Origin: Linnemannia schmuckeri
Lineage: Eukaryota; Mortierellomycota; Mortierellomycetes; Mortierellales; Mortierellaceae
Length of the DNA: 64,000 nucleotides
Direction of reading: 5' to 3'
NCBI GenBank assembly: GCA_029449235.1
Contig: JANATG010000015.1
Coordinates: 620,001 to 684,000 of the forward strand
Both the position numbers and the translations under genes were made by a program. Below are positions 22,177 to 33,130 of this stretch, in pieces; the stretch's first letter is position 1; each line of letters opens with the position of its first letter. The notes beneath the pieces were generated by a model that was not told the DNA's origin, made no database searches, and was given only the letters and a program-made list of their open reading frames with translations.

Positions 22177-24420
22177 ATGCGTTTCGCACCTCTCGCTCTC
22201 CTCCTGCCGATGGGCCACTTTTGGGTGTCCTCCGTAGACGGCTCACTCTTCTCATCTAGCAGCTCTTCTTCTACCTCTACTTCCACAAATGTTGCACCAT
22301 CCTGTGGACCTTCTTACTCTCCTTGCCCAGTCTCTTATCCTTGCTGCAACAGTAAGTCGTGTTTTCTATTGGTTTCTGCATGAGAGTAATCTTGGGAGGA
22401 GTGCGTGAGAAATATCTGAAGGTGTGGTTTCTTGCGTTCTGCATAGTGCAACAATATGCATCAACAAAATAGAGAACCGTTACCTATCATCTTTTCTATC
22501 CACCCTCCTTCCTCCCTATCTGTAGATGGAACTTGCCACAAGACAACCTTGCAAGCATGTCCAATCGCCCTCGGATGCCAGCCAGCCTACTCCTACCCCA
22601 TCGACTCCTCCTCAAGCGACAAGAAGTCGACCTCGAAAACAACGCCCTTGACGGTCAACAGCTGTTTCCCTCTCCCGGTCTGCCGCTCTTTCAAAGAGAA
22701 GTTCAAGTCGAACCAACCTGACAAGCATGGGCAACATCGGGCTCTGATCCCGAAGCACGATTTTTTGGGTGACCCAGATCAGGCCCATTGGACGTCTGAT
22801 TTTGACCACATTGTTGATGATCATGCAGTTGTTGATACCAAGCACAAGAAACTTGTTCTCAAAGCCAAACGGTACGTCCTTGCTTGTCTCTTTCTTTGTT
22901 ATCCCTTTGTAAAGTCCTCGTAAATGGGAGTTCATACTCACATTAAACATGAAGGAGGAGCTGATGCCATAATTTTTGACCGGTTCCTACGTCATGCATG
23001 GTAACATAAATTTAATCTTTTCCATTTTTCGCTCATATGTGACGAATTGGTTATTTGTAACAATAGGGACGAGGTCAAGACCAAGAGTGGAGGAGGATTC
23101 GGTGCGACAGTCTCATCCACTCGCTGGAACCGGTACGGCACCTTTGCAACCCAATTCAAGGCCGGTTCTACGGGTCCCGGTATTGTGACCGCCTTCATGC
23201 TTACGAACCCTGCCCTAGGTGAAGAGATCTCGTTCCAGATTACGGGACGCGACCCCAAGACTGTCCTTACTGAGTATTACAAGCATCCTTCTGCATCTTC
23301 GGAGGAGAAGGGTGGACAAGGTGGCACAGGAGGAAAAGGACGGATCTCGTCGTCGGTGCCTGGACTCCATTGGCCTCATTTGCCATCTGTCCTGTCGATT
23401 GAGAGTATCACCACCCGTGGACGAAAGATCAAGGACCTCTTGTTGCACAAGACCCACAATGACAACGATCAAGGTGCAACCACTGCCAAGAACAGCGGTG
23501 AGCACATCGAGGGCAGTACCATCGAGAACCTCAAGACCATCAATGAACACGGCTCTGTCGATGACGATGATTATGACTCATTGGAAGAAGCCCACACGCT
23601 TAAGAAGTCGGCAACCGAGAACGACCTTGTCTACAAGATCGAATGGACTCCCGATAAGATCGCATGGTCTGTCGACGGTCGAGTCCTGCGCACCCTTCGA
23701 GCTAAAGATCTCCTCCAGCGCAAGAACAGGCACCTCGAGATTCCTTCGCAGCCGATGCAGATCCAGTTGACGATCTGGGATGCAGGACACAGCAAGGACA
23801 CAAAGGCCTGGGCAGGCGGCGTGACGGACTACGGTGAAAACGATGAGAAAGAGTATGTCACCCTGGTCGATTGGATCGAGATTGCCTGTTATGACAACAA
23901 GGAGGCGAAGCGGAACCCATGGCCTGGCAAGGACGCATCCGCACGATTGGCGCAGGTCGAGGCTGAGGAGCGCAAGGCCGAAGAAGAGAAGGAGGCGAGA
24001 AAGAAGGACAAGGCTAAGAAGGATAAGGAGGCACAAAAGGCGATCGACGCAGCCGCCGCCACCGCGAAGGGATCTTCAACTATCAAGAGATGGATGCCGT
24101 TCGGAAGTCGTGGAAACGCCAGCGAGGACTCCGCAACAACCGTCGATGTCAAGTCCAAGTCAAAGAAGCAACTGAAGCAGGAAGAGAAGCAGCGGAAGAA
24201 GGCCGAGAAGTCCAAGAAGCAAGCCGCCCAGAAAGAGAAGGAGAAGCAAGCTCGGGAGCCAGGAGTTCTGTCAAGATTCTCGGATCGTGTGATCCGCATC
24301 CTGTTGCGTTGGAACTTTATCGTCCTGTTCTTGGTCGCCACGGGATCTTACCTGACTGAACCCGTTAACGCCCGCAAGTTCCATCTTGCCTCCAAGGAGA
24401 AGCTCGGCTTGCAGCAGTGA
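22177..24420 (+). CDS. GH16/Crh-like cell-wall protein with altered active site and C-terminal membrane segment
   Basis: Three exons, 22177-22351, 22526-22871 and 23067-24420, give 624 aa. A signal peptide (MRFAPLALLLPMG) precedes a Cys-rich module (CGPSYSPCP, CCNNGTCHK, LGCQPAYSY), as in fungal Crh-type GH16 transglycosylases linking chitin to glucan. The GH16 fold follows: WNRYGTFATQFKAG, YKIEWTPDKIAWSVDG, PMQIQLTIWDAG. The catalytic motif, normally DEIDxE, reads EEISFQ (E227, S229, Q231): the nucleophile Glu is kept but the assisting Asp and the acid/base Glu are replaced. There is an insertion of about 130 residues after the active-site strand. The C-terminus is a long Lys/Glu/Ala helix, then a membrane segment (LRWNFIVLFLVATGSYL) and a short tail instead of a GPI signal. 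Normal hydrolase or transferase activity is doubtful. AATAAA lies at 24498-24503. Confidence 0.85.
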
Positions 24421-24647
24421 GTTGTTGGTTGAGAATCTCACAATACGCACATACACACACTCACGCAATCTCACAAACGTACACGCGAGCAACGAACAAT
24501 AAAGCTTTTATTTGCAAGAACAAAAAACAGGAAATAAGATTAAAAATACACAGCAATGCAGTTACTTGGTCCAAAATGGTTCAAAGTTAAACTGAACGAG
24601 CGCAATATACAAAAGAATCATAGAAGAAAGAGGGTGAGCGAGGAGGC

Positions 24648-26801
24648 TCAAGGTAAGGTGTCGAGATCCTCGGGGATATTGAAGTTACGATTGAACTCCT
24701 GGCGGTCGACCATGAACTTGTCCACACAGTACGACTGGAACGTGAAGATGTTTTCTTTCAAAGTGGAAGAACAAATGAGATGAATGTCAGAATTTGATAA
24801 AGCATCGTTCAACAGACAAGCTCATGTTGGCTCTAAGAAAAACTTACCTGTCCAACGATTGGTGGCGTCCTTGGCGATTTGCGAGTACCTCTCTAGATGA
24901 ACATAGAAAGCGGAGTCTAGGTCATTAAGACTTTCACGACGTACTGAGTTTCATCCGCACAAAGACCATATGTCATTCAGTCTTTCTGTCAACTCATCTG
25001 CCTAGAGCAAACTTCCTTACTTTGGGCCTCGATCAAGTTGGGATCGTTGTCGCTATACTGCTTGAGCTCCATTTGGTACTGAGCGTCCAGTGCCTCAGCC
25101 TCTCGCAACTGTTTGAGCAACTCCTGACGTTGCGCCTATTATAAATTGAGAGAGGATGAGGAGGGAGTCATGACCCAAGAAGTGTTCCGATATCAAATTT
25201 CAGTCCAGAGAAAAGAATACTCGTGCACTTAATGCTGATCAGAACAAGGGACTCAGAGTCTACTGCTCAAAGCATACACAGATCCTCAAAACATATTTCC
25301 CTTGATCTTTTCTCTTTTCCCGTGTCAGAGAAGTCCAGAATAACAAGACACAATTGCAATGCAATCATACGAATGATTATGTGATTACTTACGTTGTCCT
25401 GACGGCCTCCTGCAGCTTCCTGAATCTTGCTCTCCAGCTCCGCATTGGTTGTCTCAATCCGGCTCAATTCAGCCTCTAAGTTCTGAAGTTGTGCGTTTTT
25501 CTAGCAATTTTTTAAACGTAGTAAATAATTCAACCCGTTATTATTGTCGTCTGTTTCACCTGCTATTATGCAAAAAAGTTTCCGATATTCCTGTCCACGG
25601 TGGCATGCATGTGATTAATATCTTGGATAAACAGCCAATCTAAGCAGGATGACCGTTTTCCTCTTCCTCCCGCTTTCTTTCTCTTCCACATCATCTTTTC
25701 CATTCTTTCCCCTCTGTCTATTATCCATGGTATTGGGTGCTTACTGCTTGTTGCACTGCGCTGGGAAAGGACCAATAGAAATTAGAGGTTCCAATCTTCT
25801 CAACCGTCACCAATCCATCATCGACAAGAGACTGCAGGACATCCTTCACAGCCTGCTGGACTATTACGCGCAGACCATAATACAAAGAGAAGAAAAAAAA
25901 AAAAGGCAAGGTGGGTGAGATTAAAAAAATGTGAAGAGTAAGATGGTGAGTCGCGCGTGGAAAGACAAATCGACATAGCGAGGGAGAAGAAGAGGGTGAG
26001 AACGTGGAAGAGAAAGAGTAACAGAGAGGGAACAGGGATATGATCCTGTCAACGCGTATATCTTCAGATTTTTAGATCTAATCGATCCGAGGCTCGTCGT
26101 CGTTGTTGTCGTTGTTCGTTCCCAAGAGGGAAATGATTTCGATTGGTCCAGACCAGACCTTTTGTTTGTACTTCGTTGACTAGGAACGGAGGAAAAAACA
26201 AAAGTTACCAATTCCTTTCTCTTTGGGCACAGTCTTTTCTAGTTCTTGGAGTTTATGGAACGTGAGCTACAACAACAAATAACGAAAGGACAGGACACAA
26301 GGCAATAAAGCAAACAATAGCAAAATAAACGAACAAATACGAAAAGTAATAAGATTAATAAGGAGTTCCTGCGGAGAAAATACAAGCAAAAGATAAAAAA
26401 ACAAGGAAGGGCGGTTGAGACATCCGGGCAAGAAAAACAGGACAAGAGGAAGGGAAGAGTTGGGGAGTGATCCTCTTACCGTCTCATGAAAGTAATCCAG
26501 AAGCCGTGTGCGCTTCTCTGCTGCCGAAACGCCCTTTCGTGACTATGCGGAAGAACAGAAGAAATGTATAGAGCGCGTCGGAAGAGAGAGTAAGACAGAA
26601 CAAGTCGATACGACGACGTTGGTGGCGTCAGAAGAAAAAAGAGGGTGAGAGGGTGGGTGTAGGGTTAGCAAAGTCATGGAAGTCTCTTTTCTCCTGTGGG
26701 AATCTGCATGGAAGGAAGGAAGGTTGAATGCCGTTTTGTAAATGACCGTAGTTGGCTCTTTTTTTTTTGTTCTTCCTGCGTTTGTTTTCAGAACTTGCCA
26801 T
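24648..26801 (-). CDS. MND1: Meiotic nuclear division protein 1 (MND1)
   Basis: Eight exons on the minus strand: 26801-26799, 26542-26480, 26266-26209, 25860-25745, 25500-25393, 25135-25021, 24892-24848, 24754-24648; 204 aa, the usual Mnd1 length. The product starts MSRKGVSAAEKRTRLLDYFH, has a winged-helix region (VKDVLQSLVDDGLVTVEKIG, NFYWSFPS), a coiled coil (LQNLEAELSRIETTNAELES) and the conserved ending ENIFTFQSYC...FNIPEDLD. Mnd1 with Hop2 stimulates Dmc1/Rad51 strand exchange in meiosis. No GT donor yields a start in phase. The ATG at 26801 is followed directly by GCAAGT, so exon 1 is the start codon alone with a GC-AG intron of 256 nt; this part is inference, the rest is firm. The gene is head-to-head with the PPTase gene. 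Confidence 0.9.
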
Positions 26802-28239
26802 AGTCGTGTCTTTGTTGTTGCTTAGTTGGTGGCGCTCTGCTGCCTTGGATGGAAATAGGTCGAAAGGTGAAGGATGAACGCGAGAAGGGGATGAGAGAGA
26901 GGGAGGAAAAAAATAAAAGTCTCTTATGCTCCGGGTGGAGGCAAATACATTAGCGATATTTTGGTGGCAAACCAAAGCAAGAGAAAAATCGGACTGCTGC
27001 TGCTCAGACTTTTTTTGCCTTTGAAGATGCTTCTCGATTGGCAGATGAGGTTTGGGCAGGGTGCACACTGCACAGAAGCAACATCGATACACACGCACAC
27101 ACATGCCCCGGTTCGTGCAACAGAGGATTGGGGAGGTTCGAGGTCGGAGCAATAGAGCGAGTAGCGAGGAAAATGAAAGAGCAAGCGACTGACCGAGGGA
27201 GGGCCCTTAGCACCAAAAGAGCAATTTGTCCAATTGCTGGGTAATAATAAACCATCATGGACAGGCCATGATGGTACATAGTCTCACTCTCTTCTGTACC
27301 TGTTGTCATTCTATCATCCATCCCTTCCATTCACTCATTCATGACGTCGTGTTTAAATTGGCCTGCAAGTGACAGCGACATAGCACTGCCTTACAAAACA
27401 GAGGGCATGTTCTTGTTTATTGTATTGTACATGTACAGTACTGTACTTGTACCTTGCTGATCCTCACTTCATCATCGCCACCACCATCCTGACCTGCATC
27501 CAAACGATGCAATCGAGAGGAAGGAAGGAAGAATATGACATATCACGTTAAAAAATAGAAAGAAAGACAGACATATGTAATCTCGGCCAGTGAGAGAGAG
27601 AGAGAGAGAGGGAGAGAGAGAGAGAAAAATGTAATTCGCACGGGGTGTGTCTCTGCGTCTGCGACATGTTTGTTTCCCTTTGTGTAATGCAATGCGTCTA
27701 TCCCAACTCAGCTCAAACAGACGCAGACATGGAAATCGAATCGCCCGATCTTTGAATTCAAAAAGGACGCTCCTCTTTTTCCTTTTTTTGTTTTCTTTCT
27801 TTTCTTTTTCTCCTCCTTCTGTTTCTTCAACTCATCATTCTCCACTCTCTTTCTTCTTCACTTGTTACAGTTCTCACGTTCCCCTTGTTTGCTTTACTCA
27901 CGCCCAAACGTCCACCTCCTTCTACACTTTTAGCCCAACTGAACTCACTCACTCGTTCAACGCCATTCACGCTTCAATCACGGACGACGCTGCTCAATCC
28001 TCTCCATTCCCACCCCGCGACTCCAACTCGAACATATCATTCCTCCCTTTGAATGCAATTAAGGCCAGCTCTTTTCTGCTTTGCCCATCAATCCTCACCT
28101 ACTACAACCACCACCACCACAACAACGTCCACCCTACTACTACCACAGATTATTCCATCACCGTCATTACCCGGTGATACTCTGCCCTCGCCTACCTAGA
28201 CTCGTACTCATATACACCCACACACAAATCAAAAACATA
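26802..28239. promoter_or_regulatory. Divergent region between MND1 and PPTase genes
   Basis: A 1.4 kb spacer with a (GA)n tract at 27592-27624 and a C/T-rich stretch from about 27760 to 28200 ahead of the PPTase start. A short AC/GT-rich near-palindrome (GTACATGTACAGTACTGTAC) lies around 27426-27446. No further gene is seen. Confidence 0.5.
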
Positions 28240-29165
28240 ATGCCTCTTGCACGCTGGGCCTTTAACATCCGCCAACCTCTCCTCCTCGAGAACGTCGAGC
28301 CCCTGGTCACCCTACTCACAGACGATGACAGCCACAGCGACGATTCCTCCTCACGGCGGCCGCTTAACATCGTCCCCGTCTCGAACCTGCTCAACTTCCT
28401 TCCAAAATCCGAGGCGGACTCGCTCCTTCAACTACGGCTAGAGGACGACATGCGCCGTGCCCTGGTCGGCCGACTCATGATCCATGCCTTCTTCACCGCA
28501 CATCATAATTGTCAATGGGAGAACCTCGTCTTTGACAACACGGAGAGTACCAAGCCCGTACTGGTATGCTATACAATAACACCGAAAAGAAGAGAAGAAG
28601 CGGACATCGATACCATATCATCCGTCCCCACATGTCCTTGCAAATTTTTGTAGTTGTTTGTTTTGCACCATGCACCATGCACCATGTATCTCTGTGTTTC
28701 TCTTGTTTACTTCTCTCGTTTCTGTTTTGTTTCTTCCTCCTCTTTGCATCCTTTTTTTTTTCTCCCTGTTCCATGTGTCGTGTGTATTTTTGTTTGTTAC
28801 ATCCAACTTTTTTTTTCTGAATATTGTTATATTTTGGTACTCAATAGAAAATACATTACACCAGGAACGCCCATACAATAACAATACAGCAAACTGCGAT
28901 CGCAGAGAAGTGAAAGAGAAAAGGAGAAGAGGAGGAGTAAGAGGAGGAGTAGGAGGAGGAGGAGAAAGATGGAACAACAATATGGCTTTCAACTTTATTT
29001 CTTTCTGAACATGGGTAGCATGGATAGTGGTGTTGACCATCTATGTCTCACGCCTTATGTGAGACAGGTCCCTGATTCCCATTCCCATCCGTTGACCGAA
29101 AGAAAAGAAAGACTCAATTGCACTCTCACTCGAACACAATTCCGTTGTCTCCTCTTTCAGTTTCT

Positions 29166-29204
<39 letters not shown>

Positions 29205-31296
29205 TATGTTTTCCTTCGTTTTTTCTTCTCCTTTTATCCCCTTCTTTACTCGTCCTTCCTATCCACCCTCTTCTCCTCTCCCTCGACATCCTTCCTCGCC
29301 TTTGCAACATCAATTGGCCCTCCATCTCTATGTACCTCCTTGCGCTAACGCGTCTTTTTGCTCTTTTTCTCATCTGCTGACACCCGTCATTCCCGTTCTT
29401 TTTAACCAATGCCAATGAAAAAATCAGGTATCGCCAGAGCACTTAAAGTCGGTCAGCTACAATATCTCGCATCACGGTGATTGGGTCATCCTTGTCGGCA
29501 ACACCGATCAGTCCTGCGATAGTCCTGTCCGCCTCGGTGTCGATGTCATGGACTTTCAGGAGCAAGTCTCAGGAGAATCCTTTGAATCCTTCTCGGCATG
29601 CTTTCAACACCAGGTATGAAAAATTGTTATCATAAACATATGGGACCAACCAGAAGTATGGGATTGGAGAGAGTACATTCGGAGGAAGGGGAGATGCAGG
29701 AAACGCAAGGACCATTTGTTGTAGAAATGAGGGTTTTTTAGTGCGTGCTTCTTCGATTCATGAGTCAGATCAAGGATTTCAATGTCGATTTGGCGGGACA
29801 GAAAGCATTTTTGTCTTGCTTCTCGCGATAATTCTCTTTGACTTTGCCCAAATGCACATCATATCTCAGCCAAACCAACCCATTTTCATTACCTGCGCAC
29901 AAAAGAGGCGATCCTCATTATCCCCAATTGGCGTTAGATCCATTTTTTTCACTTTTGCTTTTGTTCAGATCGGGGTCCTTTTCACATTCGCTCTATGAAG
30001 CTGTGCCTGTTAGGCTTTGTACCTTGGACTTGTTCTTCATCGTCTTTCTGACGGTGTAAAAATAACTCTCCGGGCGATGGGATGGGTGCACACATGTTGT
30101 TACCCACACTTTGCCCCCATCTTCAGATTTGCTTCTCATGGGTCATTTGGAATATTCGCACCCCTCCTCCTTTTTCTCTCAACTCTGTCGTCATTTTGTT
30201 GCTGTTTGTTATTGTTATTGCGATCGTTGGACGCAAAAAAAAAAAGTCGAGAGCCCCGGTTCCCCTTCACCAAAAATTTCAATTGCATCACTTTGTTTGA
30301 ATGTTTTGATTGTGTAACTTGTCATTTCGTCGCATGAATGGGGATGAAAGGGAGGAAGAGAGAGAAGTTGGCATCTGTTCAGTTCAGAAGGGCTTAGGAT
30401 GACGGTGATAAGAGAGTATGACGACAACACACAGGACCCCCTCCTCCTCTCAACTCTCCTTTCTCCTCCCTATTCCTCCTCCCTCTTTCTCTGTCCCCCC
30501 CCCCTCTCTCTATCTGTCTCTCTCCTTGCACGCCCCGACTCTAATTCTCAAGTTCCCTTTCTCTCTCTCTCTATCTCCCTATCTCTCTCTCTCTCTTTCT
30601 CTCTCTCTCTTTCTCTCTCAACAATAATAGTTCACACCAAATGAAATCACGTTTATGGTCAAGGCCTCATCGCCCGAGTCATCACCACCCGATTGTGCCT
30701 CTGTCGACGCGCAGCTTAAGCGGTTCTATCGACTGTGGTGCCTGAAAGAGTCTATTGTTAAGGCACTCGACATCAATTCCGACTTTGATCTCAAGTCCAT
30801 TGAGTTTACGATTCAGGACGAGGAGGAGACCGAAAAGGTAAACTTTGCTTTATGAATGCTTCGATGCTTCTCTGCCTCGAAAATGCTTCCGTGCTTCACT
30901 TTTTGCGTCGATATGTTTCTCAATTAACCAAAACCCCCTTGCTGCTCAATTCGCAAATTGCACCGTTATTAATTAACCTTTCCTTCTCCTTCCTTCCTTT
31001 CCTTCCTGCTTTACCTACATATTTTCTCCCGCCTATTCCTCCCAATGTGCCAATAGCCAATCCTATCGACAGTCATAGGTGTCCACGAACCAAAACCAGA
31101 GGTGCTCTCAGAAGAAGGCTGGTCCTTTGAAGAGGCACTCCTGGACTCGGACCACTGCTACGCGATCGCAGCACAGACCGAGAAAGAAGATGGGGGTTCC
31201 TCCACGGCAATCCTGGACGGGTCGGAAATCCGGAGGTTCGATTGGAAGGAGCTTCTCAAAGATGCTGTTCCTTATCCTGTCCATTCCTCTGCCTGA
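28240..31296 (+). CDS. 4'-phosphopantetheinyl transferase (Sfp/AASDHPPT/Lys5 type)
   Basis: Four exons, 28240-28563, 29428-29613, 30631-30837 and 31057-31296, give 318 aa. Family motifs are present: ISHHGDW at 121-127, GVDVMDF at 145-151 (Mg-binding D147) and WCLKES at 206-211 (E210 binds Mg, K209). The enzyme moves the phosphopantetheine arm of CoA to a serine of carrier proteins; in fungi one enzyme of this type activates Lys2 for lysine synthesis and often also fatty acid, polyketide or peptide synthases. Introns 1 and 2 are 864 and 1017 nt, far longer than others in the window, and hold a T33 run (29169-29201), GCACCAT x3 (28665-28685) and a TC microsatellite just before the exon 3 acceptor. 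Phase is kept at every junction. Confidence 0.92.
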
Positions 31297-31732
31297 ACCT
31301 GAGCCCTCCAAGCGAACCCACAGCACGCATGAGATTACTATATGATTATAACAAAAACAAACAAAACAAAAACAATACTTTGCCCACTCCTCTACCCGCC
31401 TTGCATGGCTTTGACACTGCAGGGAAAAGGGTGGTCATCCCTGGTCGGACGGACTGTAGCCTTTTCTCTCAATGTTTCTTCACCTTTTCATACAAAAATA
31501 ATAAAAAGGGCACTTTCTTCAAAGATATACTCATGGGTCAATTAGATAAGGTGTATTAGGTGGTAAAATGTGCAGCTCGATAGTACTCTCGTCGTGTGCT
31601 TGTCCTGTCTCAGCCTGGTCTCCACTCATCTCAGCCGAAACCTTCCAGAGGACTCTTTTTCTTCCTGTTTCTCTGTTCCTCCTGTCCCTCTGTTTTTTTT
31701 TGCTGTCCTCACTCAGCCCTCAACTAAATCCA
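31297..31732. other. Convergent intergenic region between PPTase and GNAT genes
   Basis: This contains the 3' ends of two convergent genes. AT-rich sequence with AATAAAAAGG near 31499 could serve polyadenylation of the PPTase gene. No gene is seen. Confidence 0.5.
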
Positions 31733-32605
31733 TTACTCCTGCTTCTGAGCCTCGGCCTTGGCTTTGGCAAGGTTCCGCCCCCAATCCTTAACACTCATCT
31801 CCAACGCAACCCTCTCACCCATCCACTCGGGCGTTCGATCCGTCTGAACAAACCCAAACTTGTGAAACAACCTCAACGCAGGGACTTGATACCCTTGCAA
31901 CTTCACCCTTACAGTCTGAATTTTCTCCTTCTTGCTCGACTCGGCGATCGCATCCATGAGGGTCTTGAGGAGGTGGGTTCCTGCGCCGCGCCGTTGATCA
32001 TCAGTATTGACGGCCCAGTTGGTGAGGGTTGCTTCGTTCTTGGTGCGGTCGACCACGGCCCCGATACAGCCAATGACTCGACCGGATTTCTCAAGGACGA
32101 AGAATTTGTTATCCTTTCCTGCCAATGATCCGCCCTTCACTACTGTTTCCTCCTCCTCCTTCGTCCCCGATGGCGTCGTAGTGGTTGTTGCTGACTCTGT
32201 GACATTACGCTTCTTGGCTCCTCCTGCGCTAGCAGCTTTCGAACTCGAAGTTTCACCATCCTCCTGACGATCCTGATCCCCAAAAACCTCCAGCTGCCCA
32301 ACACCCAAATGTCCGGGAGCAGTAGTAGAGGCCTCATAAAGCAACGTCAAAAACAACACTCCCTGCGCAACAATCACAGCGCCTGCCATAACCGTCAGAA
32401 TCTCGAGATAACTGCCCAGACTTGTTTGACGGTACTTGAAGATCCCTGTGGCGATGGCTGTCCAGAGGAGGAGAGCGAGAGGTCGTAGTTTGAGGAAATG
32501 GAAGAGGGGAGTGACGGATTTCATGTGGCTGTCAAAGACTAGTTGGGCGACGCCGGCGCGGTTCTGGGAGGTCAAGGGGTGGACCTTGAGGGATGACGAC
32601 GACAT
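31733..32605 (-). CDS. GNAT-fold N-acetyltransferase with N-terminal membrane segments (NAT8-like)
   Basis: A single exon on the minus strand encodes 290 aa. The ATG at 32605 (MSSSSLKVHPLTSQNR) was chosen over the upstream ATG at 32755, whose extension is low-complexity leader. Two hydrophobic segments at about 43-58 and 68-90 (LRPLALLLWTAIATGIF; VMAGAVIVAQGVLFLTLLY) suggest a membrane hairpin as in NAT8-type enzymes. The GNAT domain is C-terminal: KFFVLEKSGRVIGCIGAV, NWAVNTDDQRRGAGTHLLK (acetyl-CoA loop QRRGAG) and ALRLFHKFGF. A Ser/Thr-rich, poorly conserved insert separates the two parts. The acceptor substrate is unknown. It is one of the few intronless genes here. Confidence 0.85.
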   Translation of the reverse strand: MSSSSLKVHPLTSQNRAGVAQLVFDSHMKSVTPLFHFLKLRPLALLLWTAIATGIFKYRQTSLGSYLEILTVMAGAVIVAQGVLFLTLLYEASTTAPGHLGVGQLEVFGDQDRQEDGETSSSKAASAGGAKKRNVTESATTTTTPSGTKEEEETVVKGGSLAGKDNKFFVLEKSGRVIGCIGAVVDRTKNEATLTNWAVNTDDQRRGAGTHLLKTLMDAIAESSKKEKIQTVRVKLQGYQVPALRLFHKFGFVQTDRTPEWMGERVALEMSVKDWGRNLAKAKAEAQKQE

Positions 32606-33130
32606 CCTGAAAGGGTTGTTGTTGGTGAGAGGTGAATATGGCGGTGATGAAAAGAGATGAGATGAGAAAAAGAAGAGATGAAAGAAGGTTGACTGGAGAG
32701 TAAAGTTTGAGGCGTGAGAGGAAAAAAGAAGACTGGAAAGAACGATCGTGGGCAAAAGGGCCGATTCTTCTTTTCATTGGGCACGCTACTTTGCCCACCA
32801 ATCATATCGCGGCAAATGTTGCGACGAAACAGTTATTTTCGAACGCTCGCAGAACAAAGTCGCCTTGTCAGACACCGCCTCCAGCGAACTGCTTACCCAG
32901 AGCGGGTCAGATAAAACAAAAAGAGAGAAAAGAAAATGAGGACACAAGTAAACGATAACAGAGTCAATCAAAGAAAAAGAGAATCACTGGCATCTTTATT
33001 AGGGAAAAAAATGAGGAATCGAAAAGCACCTTGTGGTATGAGAGAGAAATGCAAAAGCACGCAAATATTATAAACGAAGCAAACAAACAACAATAGCAAC
33101 GAAGAACAACGACACGCCCCATCAAATCAC
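32606..33130. other. Intergenic region between G-beta 3' end and GNAT start
   Basis: Pyrimidine-rich leader on the minus strand next to the GNAT start (about 32606-32720), then AT-rich sequence with A-runs and the G-beta gene's 3' untranslated region. No gene is seen. Confidence 0.5.

Noticed and set aside
28665..28685. GCACCAT tandem as a regulatory array
   Set aside because: Only three copies inside an intron; more likely a chance or slippage repeat.
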